Shown piece by piece: positions 59,072-64,000 of a DNA stretch of 64,000 nucleotides (the first letter of the stretch is position 1; each line of letters begins with the position of its first letter). Under the pieces are notes generated by a model that was not told where the DNA came from, made no database searches, and worked only from the letters and a program-made list of their open reading frames with translations. The DNA lies in the NCBI RefSeq assembly GCF_017741815.1, contig NZ_JAGHMF010000017.1, forward strand, positions 141,402-205,401, given 5' to 3'. The translations under genes and the position numbers were made by a program. The stretch comes from Rhizobium sp. 16-488-2b (GTDB taxonomy: Bacteria; Pseudomonadota; Alphaproteobacteria; Rhizobiales; Rhizobiaceae).

Positions 59072-60853
59072 ATGAGTAGCGCAAAAGTCGAGTTTTCGGG
59101 CGAACCAGGACCTAAACCGGAAGACATCCTCCAGCAACTCGAGCGTGTACTCGCCAGCGACGAGTTTCACTCGCCCGAGCGTGGCCGGAAGTTCCTTCGC
59201 TTCGTGGTCACGGAGACCCTGGACGGACGCGCCCAGTTCCTCAAGGCCTTCACCATCGCCAATGAGATCTTTGGCCGGCAGAGCACCTTCGACGCCCAGA
59301 ACGACCCTGTCGTCAGGATAGAGGCCGGCCGGATTCGGCGCGGCCTCGAGCGCTACTATCTCGTCGCCGGGCAAGATGATCCGATCGTGATCACCATACC
59401 CAAGGGCGGCTACGTCCCGCATTTCGATTATGCCGAACCATCGCATTCATCCGCCGATCCGGCGCCTCGTTCCGAGCCTGCGACGGCACGCGCACCGGCC
59501 CATCGCAAGACGCGAGATACCAGATCGTTCGCCGCGCTGGCGGTTGGCGCCACACTCCTGATCGCCGCGACAGCTGGTTACTTTCTGCTGCCGGCGGACT
59601 TGCTGAACGGCCGGACCAGCACCCAACCATCCCCCGTCGCCGATACGTCCAGCCCGATGATCGTCGTCGAGAACTTCCAGTCGGATACGGAAGAGGGAGC
59701 CACCGCCGATATCGCCCAGGGGTTGCGAGACGAAATCATCGGCCAGCTCGCAACATTCAACGACATTGTCGTCATCGCCGATCCCTCGCGCGCCAACAAT
59801 GGAACCATGCGCGGCTTTGCGCTACAGGGCAGCGTGCAGCGCGATGGCGACAAGTTGCGCTCGATCTCGCGGCTGATCCGGCGCTCGGATGCGGCTGTCA
59901 TCTGGGCGAATAACTACGACGCCGATCTCGGTGCCAAGAGCGTCCTGCAGATTCAAGCCGACATCGGGCAGGATATCGCTGTGTCCGTCGCCCAGCCCTA
60001 CGGTGCGATCTTCGTCACCGATACCGACAAAATCGCCGCGCCGTCGATGAAGGAGATGGGCGGCGTCTATGATTGTACGCTGGCCTACTACAGCTATCGC
60101 AGGGGGATGGATGCAAAAAGCCACGCCACCGCCCGCGATTGCCTTCTCCACGCGACAGAGCGCTTCCCGAACAATGCAACCTCATGGGCGCTGCTCTCGC
60201 TCGTCTATCTCGATGAGATCCGGTTTCGCTACAAACTCGGTCTGCAGCCGGCACCCGACACCATGACGCTGGCGACGAAGGCAGCCGAGCGCGCGACGGC
60301 CATTGCTCCCGACAATACCCGTGCGCTGCAGGCGGCGATGCTCGTCAGCTTCTTCACCAACGATATCGACAAGGCGCTGAAACTCGGCGCCGCCGCCTAT
60401 GCCGCCAACGCCAACGATACCGAAGTCGCCGGCGAATACGGGCTGCGGCTCGCTATGTCCGGCAAGTGGCAATCCGGCTGCGAACTCGTCTCCCGCGCCG
60501 TCAACAAGAATGCCGGCCCGAAGGGATATTACGAAGTGGGCATGGCGCTTTGCGCATATATGCGGGGTGACCTGCAGGCCGCCGAGCTTTGGTCGCGTAT
60601 GTCTGACCTGGAATACAACCCGATGCACCGCCTGGTTCTGCTCTCCATCCTTGGAGCGGAAGGCAAGACCGAAGAAGCCGCGCAACTGCGAGACTGGCTG
60701 AACGCCCACGCGCCAGAGATGATGAAGAACGTCCGCGATGAACTGTCTCGACGCCTGCAGCGCCCGGAAGATCTGGAGCGCATGCTGACCGGTCTGCGAG
60801 CGGTGGGCGTCGGCAACGAGATGGCCGGCCTCAACTCCGAACGCGAGAAATGA
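59072..60853 (+). CDS. Membrane protein with N-terminal DNA-binding-like domain and C-terminal TPR repeats
   Basis: 593 residues with GGAGGGGCATC before the ATG. Layout: an N-terminal cytoplasmic domain (about 20-115; SPERGRKFLRFVVTETLDGR..DPVVRIEAGRIRRGLERYYL, IPKGGYVPHF), one membrane helix (about 153-173), an FlgO/TolB-like middle (VVENFQSD..GLRDEIIGQLATFNDIVVIA), and TPR-like helices to the end. This design is common in alphaproteobacterial adenylate-cyclase-associated or ToxR-like proteins. No cyclase domain is present. A paralogue lacking the TPR part lies at 60893. Signal and partner unknown. Confidence 0.78.
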   Translation: MSSAKVEFSGEPGPKPEDILQQLERVLASDEFHSPERGRKFLRFVVTETLDGRAQFLKAFTIANEIFGRQSTFDAQNDPVVRIEAGRIRRGLERYYLVAGQDDPIVITIPKGGYVPHFDYAEPSHSSADPAPRSEPATARAPAHRKTRDTRSFAALAVGATLLIAATAGYFLLPADLLNGRTSTQPSPVADTSSPMIVVENFQSDTEEGATADIAQGLRDEIIGQLATFNDIVVIADPSRANNGTMRGFALQGSVQRDGDKLRSISRLIRRSDAAVIWANNYDADLGAKSVLQIQADIGQDIAVSVAQPYGAIFVTDTDKIAAPSMKEMGGVYDCTLAYYSYRRGMDAKSHATARDCLLHATERFPNNATSWALLSLVYLDEIRFRYKLGLQPAPDTMTLATKAAERATAIAPDNTRALQAAMLVSFFTNDIDKALKLGAAAYAANANDTEVAGEYGLRLAMSGKWQSGCELVSRAVNKNAGPKGYYEVGMALCAYMRGDLQAAELWSRMSDLEYNPMHRLVLLSILGAEGKTEEAAQLRDWLNAHAPEMMKNVRDELSRRLQRPEDLERMLTGLRAVGVGNEMAGLNSEREK

Positions 60854-60857
60854 AAGG

Positions 60858-60876
60858 GCCGGCTCCCGACGCCGGC
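60858..60876. terminator. Hairpin between convergent paralogues
   Basis: GCCGGC-N7-GCCGGC stem between the two convergent membrane-protein genes, with TT after the distal arm on the plus strand. Moderate strength. Confidence 0.4.
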
Positions 60877-60892
60877 TTCCGACGAGACCGTG

Positions 60893-61867
60893 CTAACGCG
60901 GGTGCGACGCATCCTTGATTTCACTCACCGCGGCGATGTCCTTGACGACCCGGGTCCCGATCGCGTCCTGGAGATCGAAGACGTTCTGCCCCGTCGTGTC
61001 GTGATCGAAACGCTTGGCCCATAGCACGCGTCCGTCGGCGCTGCGGATCAACCGCAGCTGCACATGCAGCGCATCGCCCTCGAAGGTGACATTGCCCTGC
61101 AACGCGAATAGCGCGCTCCCCGTTGTGGCTGCGGCGGGCGAACTGGCGGGCGTCAAGACCACCACGCCATCCAGTTTCGTCAACTGCGAGATGATCTGGT
61201 CGTTGAGCCCCCTGGCGATCTCCGCCCCGCCGGATGGAGCGCCGAGGACAGCAAGCGGCTCGACGATGACACGCGCGCCGCCTGCCTGATCCTGCGCTGC
61301 CGCCGGTCGGTCGGGCGCCGGCGTCAGATACTCCTCAAGCGGACGGACAAGCGCCAGCATGGCAAGCGCCGCAAAGATGAAGGGAATGCCGACCGGGACC
61401 AGCAGATCGCGATAACCGAGCCTGCGCCCGTTCCGCCGGGGTTGCTCCGCGCCGCTGATCTCATCGGAGCGCGTGGCAGCCTCGCTCACCGCGCCCTCGG
61501 CCACCGCCCGCCGCTCGAAGCGCGGCGCGTAGTGTCCTTTTGGAATGGTGATATGCACCGGATCGCCGCCTCCGCAAACGAGGTAGTAGCGCTCCAGCGC
61601 CCGCCGGATGCGGCCGGCCTCGATCCTGACAACCGGGTCGCTCTGGGCGTCGAAATCAGCGCCGCGACCGAAAACCGCCTGCGCGATATTATAGGCCGTC
61701 AGCTGCTCGCTTCGGCCGTCGAGCGCCTCTTCGACGACATAGCGAAAAAAACGGCGGCCGCGTTCGGGCGCCTGAAACTCGCGGCTTCTCGAGATCCGCT
61801 CGAGCTGGTCGATGATCTCGGCACGGTCCTGTTCGGCGTCGCGGTTCTCGCCGTCGCTCGATGCCAT
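60893..61867 (-). CDS. Paralogue of the 59072 membrane protein, without TPR repeats
   Basis: 324 residues with AGGAGGG before the ATG. The N-terminal domain (about 17-110) is clearly related to that at 59072: PERGRRFFRYVVEEALDGR, DPVVRIEAGRIRRALERYYL and IPKGHYAPRF. One membrane helix (about 155-175) and an FlgO-like segment (IARGLNDQIISQLTKLDGVVVLTP) follow; the protein stops before any TPR. It faces the plus-strand gene in convergent orientation. Upstream lies TACG-N6-TACG site C. It may be a truncated or regulatory version of the pair. Confidence 0.78.
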   Translation of the reverse strand: MASSDGENRDAEQDRAEIIDQLERISRSREFQAPERGRRFFRYVVEEALDGRSEQLTAYNIAQAVFGRGADFDAQSDPVVRIEAGRIRRALERYYLVCGGGDPVHITIPKGHYAPRFERRAVAEGAVSEAATRSDEISGAEQPRRNGRRLGYRDLLVPVGIPFIFAALAMLALVRPLEEYLTPAPDRPAAAQDQAGGARVIVEPLAVLGAPSGGAEIARGLNDQIISQLTKLDGVVVLTPASSPAAATTGSALFALQGNVTFEGDALHVQLRLIRSADGRVLWAKRFDHDTTGQNVFDLQDAIGTRVVKDIAAVSEIKDASHPR

Positions 61868-61956
61868 CGATCCCTCCTGCGGAAAGACCCGGTCGTTCTG
61901 TGGGGCTGGGGTTTTGCCCCCTGGGCGTTATACACCGCGAGCGCGAGGAGAGCTTC

Positions 61957-61970
61957 CGTAGCACTACGTA
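61957..61970 (-). promoter_or_regulatory. TACG-N6-TACG direct-repeat site C
   Basis: Minus-strand TACG-TAGTGC-TACG in the divergent gap, 90 nt upstream of the minus gene and 66 nt upstream of the FixK-like gene. TACGTAG within it resembles published FixJ half-site consensus, by recollection. Confidence 0.5.
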
Positions 61971-62035
61971 AGGGGAATTTCGAATGTGCCGCACCGCCCG
62001 TTTTGCCTATTCTATGGGGAATGGAGGGAGATACG

Positions 62036-62674
62036 ATGTTGCATGTTCACGATCTGCGACAGGAGCCTATCCAAGTCCCCACGCGCCCGCGCACCTTCGA
62101 GCCTGCCGACCAGACGATCAGGCTGAAACAGGACCAGATCGTCTATAGCGAAGGGCAAAAGGTGCTCGCCTTCTACCAGGTGGAGGCCGGCGCGATCAGG
62201 ATCTACCGGCTGATGCCAGATGGGCACCGGCACATACTGTCATTTTGCGCCAAGGGCGATTGGTTCGGCCTCGAACAGGGCGACTGCCGCGCAGACTTCG
62301 CCGAGGCCGTCTGCGAAGCAAGGATCCGCCCTTTTGCGACGACAGCAAACAGCACCGCCACGGGCAGCCTGCTCAACATCGCGCTCGCCAATCTGGCAAA
62401 GGCGCAGGCGCGGCAGCTGGCGATGATCGAGCAGAGCGCCCTCAAGCGCGTCGCCGTCTTCATCGAGGAGATGGCCGAACGCCACCCCGGTGAGAGCGAA
62501 TTCGACCTGATGATGTGCCGCAGCGACGTCGCCGACTATCTCGGCCTGACCATCGAAACCGTGGCCCGCTCCTTCACCAAGCTGCGCGAGAGGCACATCA
62601 TCCGCCTCAAGGGCAAGCTGCAGCGACGCGTGCAACTGATGGACAGGGAAGCGCTCGCAGCGCTCACACTCTAG
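62036..62674 (+). CDS. Crp/Fnr-family regulator, FixK-like
   Basis: 212 residues from the ATG at 62036, which follows GGAGGGAGATACG. N-terminal cyclic-nucleotide-binding-like barrel (about 25-120) and a C-terminal HTH (about 160-205) with SDVADYLGLTIETVARSFTKLRERHII; the ETVAR recognition helix is of the FNR/FixK type that reads TTGAT-like half-sites. It lacks the N-terminal cysteine cluster of oxygen-sensing FNR, so it is FixK-like rather than a direct O2 sensor. It may bind the boxes at 51747, 57626 and 58115. Confidence 0.86.
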   Translation: MLHVHDLRQEPIQVPTRPRTFEPADQTIRLKQDQIVYSEGQKVLAFYQVEAGAIRIYRLMPDGHRHILSFCAKGDWFGLEQGDCRADFAEAVCEARIRPFATTANSTATGSLLNIALANLAKAQARQLAMIEQSALKRVAVFIEEMAERHPGESEFDLMMCRSDVADYLGLTIETVARSFTKLRERHIIRLKGKLQRRVQLMDREALAALTL

Positions 62675-62736
62675 GCTTGGTGAACGCGCAACGACAAATC
62701 GCAAACGATATCGGACCGGAAAAACAGGAGATCTCG

Positions 62737-63102
62737 ATGACAGATGTTGCGCTTCGACATTCCGCCAGACGCCTCGTGCCGGCTTTGCCGCTAGCCGTCG
62801 CCACGATCGCCCTGCCCTACCTCGCCGGCACAGCCACGGCTTACGCCGCCGATGATCCCTTGAAGAGCTTCCCAATCGTCATCCACTGCCAGCAGAAGGA
62901 TACGACCCATATCTTCTACCTCTCCAGAGTCACCGACGCTGGTCTCGCAACCTACGTCGCCTCCGATCGCATCGCCGGCACCATCTCGCTCGACGGCCAG
63001 GCCAAGGCCGTCGTCGGCGGCGAAGGCGGCGGCAATTGCGTCGGCAAGACGCTCGCGGATCTCAGAGCCGCCCATCAGGCCTATGATTTGAAGCCGCAGT
63101 GA
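62737..63102 (+). CDS. Small exported hypothetical protein
   Basis: 121 residues from the ATG at 62737 (CAGGAG upstream). Signal peptide about 1-38 (RRLVPALPLAVATIALPYLAGTATAYA; the RR is TAT-like but not typical). The mature part has a Cys pair (HCQQKD, GGNCVGK) and a TSRVT-like beta pattern. No family recognised. It lies 62 nt after the FixK-like gene and may be co-transcribed. Confidence 0.68.
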   Translation: MTDVALRHSARRLVPALPLAVATIALPYLAGTATAYAADDPLKSFPIVIHCQQKDTTHIFYLSRVTDAGLATYVASDRIAGTISLDGQAKAVVGGEGGGNCVGKTLADLRAAHQAYDLKPQ

Positions 63103-63417
63103 GACCGGCTCTGTGACACCAGCCAAGTGACAAGAGCCACGTGATGTCGGCCAAGCGATTCAAGCCACAGGCTTCCGCGCCGCTCAAGCCGTCGCGTCGC
63201 GACCAGTGCCGCGTCCACGATGCGCTCCGCCCTACCCGCGTACTGCACCGCCCCCGCACCCCGCCGCCAACAACCCGGCTTCGGCAATCTCGTTGCGGCC
63301 TTGCCCTATCGGGGCCGTCAGCGTTAGTGTCAGCCGGCCATCGCAGCGATCCTTGCGCCATGAAAGGCCTCTCAGGAGTATCGCGCCGATGGGCATGAGG
63401 CTTGCGAGGAGACGCCG
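63103..63417. other. 315-bp gap, no gene recognised
   Basis: GC-rich, with open frames in several phases that carry no recognisable protein. No promoter or RNA element stands out. It ends with GAGGAGACGCCG, the ribosome-binding stretch of the DUF2721 gene. Confidence 0.5.
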
Positions 63418-63870
63418 ATGGACGCCCCGACAATCGTCATCGACTATGCCGGGATCATCCAGACCTCGCTGGCGCCGGTCTTTCTGCTCGCGGGCACTGC
63501 CGCCTTCGTCGGCATCTACGCCACCCGCCTCGGGCGCGTCTCAGATCGGCTGAACGAGGTTGTCGAGAAGAATGAGCCTGACGACAAGCGAGAGCGGCAA
63601 CTGATATACTTGCGCCGGCGCACGCTGGTGCTTGAAATCGCCGTCATCCTCGGCGTCATCGCCGGCATCTGCACCTGCTGCGCGATCCTCAATCTGCTAT
63701 CCGGCGCGCTTGCCATCCGCATCCGGCCGCTGAACCTCGTCTGGTTCTTCGGCAGCGCCATCGTCGCCCTCATGCTCTCGCTGCTGGCCTTCCTGATGGA
63801 GCTGCTCTCAGCCGGCCGTAGCATCCTGCTGCAGATCCGCGACAACCGGCCTCCGAAGGTGGGTCGGTAA
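63418..63870 (+). CDS. DUF2721-family membrane protein
   Basis: 150 residues. Three hydrophobic helices (about 12-34, 70-95 and 105-130). Between the first two is the family-typical RLGRVSDRLNEV..RERQLIYLRRR cytoplasmic loop; the second helix contains CTCC. Function unknown; members are small inner-membrane proteins. GAGGAG lies 6 nt before the ATG. Confidence 0.82.
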   Translation: MDAPTIVIDYAGIIQTSLAPVFLLAGTAAFVGIYATRLGRVSDRLNEVVEKNEPDDKRERQLIYLRRRTLVLEIAVILGVIAGICTCCAILNLLSGALAIRIRPLNLVWFFGSAIVALMLSLLAFLMELLSAGRSILLQIRDNRPPKVGR

Positions 63871-64000
63871 GTCTGTCGTATTGTGTTTTGGGAAAGGAAT
63901 ATTGGTTGCGTTGTCAGGCTTAGACCCTGCGGCCTTCAGGTTATGGTCCGCAGGACGAGGAGCTACCATCGCCAGGGAAGATGAAGTCTTCCCGCCAGCG
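63871..64000. other. Structured-looking end of window
   Basis: The last 130 bases hold no gene. Near the edge is a 7-bp hairpin GGGAAGA-N5-TCTTCCC (63975-63993) preceded by a C/G-rich segment with GCAGGACGAGG. It may be the start of a leader RNA of a gene beyond the window; I could not identify a riboswitch class. Confidence 0.3.

Noticed and set aside
63062..63433. 123-codon minus-strand frame covering the gap before the DUF2721 gene
   Set aside because: Arg/Ser/Gly-rich with no motif, overlapping real genes at both ends.
63930..64000. Riboswitch (guanidine or magnesium type) because of GGACGAGG and hairpins at the window end
   Set aside because: The sequence after GGACGAGG does not match the conserved parts of the classes I recall, and the element is cut by the window edge.

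Overview
The window reads as a chromosome or chromid segment of a rhizobial alphaproteobacterium (Rhizobium/Agrobacterium/Ensifer type). The grounds are its GC-rich coding, an ExoP-type exopolysaccharide co-polymerase, a RopA-like porin, and FixJ/FixK-type regulators with TTGA-N6-TCAA boxes. Gene families were assigned by reading translated motifs; no database search was possible. No rRNA, tRNA, CRISPR array or insertion sequence was recognised.

Layout. 0-3.7 kb: end of an exopolysaccharide cluster (GT2 glycosyltransferase, exoP) facing a PPP-type phosphatase. 4-12 kb: two Rrf2 regulators, nadE, an orphan PntA-like protein, a porin and a ZntB-like transporter. 12-18.6 kb: a DAO/GcvT fusion oxidoreductase and a three-gene periplasmic dehydrogenase (TAT subunit, GMC flavoprotein, triheme cytochrome c). 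18.9-20.1 kb: exported msrB-msrA. 20.3-33.8 kb: a glycan region with glf, a TPR/GT41 (OGT/SPINDLY-like) glycosyltransferase, a 1745-residue Ser/Thr-rich repeat protein, an unrecognised protein, and a five-gene operon (nucleotidyltransferase, GDPD, HAD, nucleotidyltransferase, cupin). 34-44.6 kb: envelope and stress genes (OmpA domain, Cys-rich repeat, DUF2950, DUF3300, then DUF3302-HlyD-SulP-PPK2-AI-2E). 44.7-57.6 kb: an arginine/ornithine island with two decarboxylases, PotE-like and AdiC-like antiporters and the arginine deiminase pathway arcABC. 57.7-63.9 kb: a FixJ-like and a FixK-like regulator, two related membrane proteins, and small secreted or membrane proteins.

Most unusual content. 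(1) The protein encoded at 23743-28980 is built almost entirely of one octapeptide (consensus L-[ST]-[ST]-x-Q-[IV]-x-A). There are 217 consecutive octads with no break in register from residue 8 to residue 1743. On top of this lies a 17-octad (136-residue, 408-bp) super-repeat marked by 12 evenly spaced anchors. A GT41-type glycosyltransferase lies next to it, suggesting a heavily O-glycosylated repeat protein. (2) A direct-repeat motif TACG-N6-TACG occurs six times, all in intergenic DNA, upstream of the envelope/stress operons, the FixJ-like gene and the FixK-like gene region. (3) The FixJ-like regulator has lost the phosphoacceptor Asp. (4) FNR/FixK-type boxes lie upstream of both the decarboxylase operon and arcABC, linking arginine-based acid or energy metabolism to low oxygen.

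How it fits together (inference). The right half looks like an oxygen-limitation/acid-stress island. The deiminase pathway makes ATP and ammonia from arginine, the decarboxylases consume protons, and antiporters exchange substrate for product. A FixK-like protein encoded nearby could control these through the boxes. The middle part looks like a surface-glycan or glycoprotein locus.
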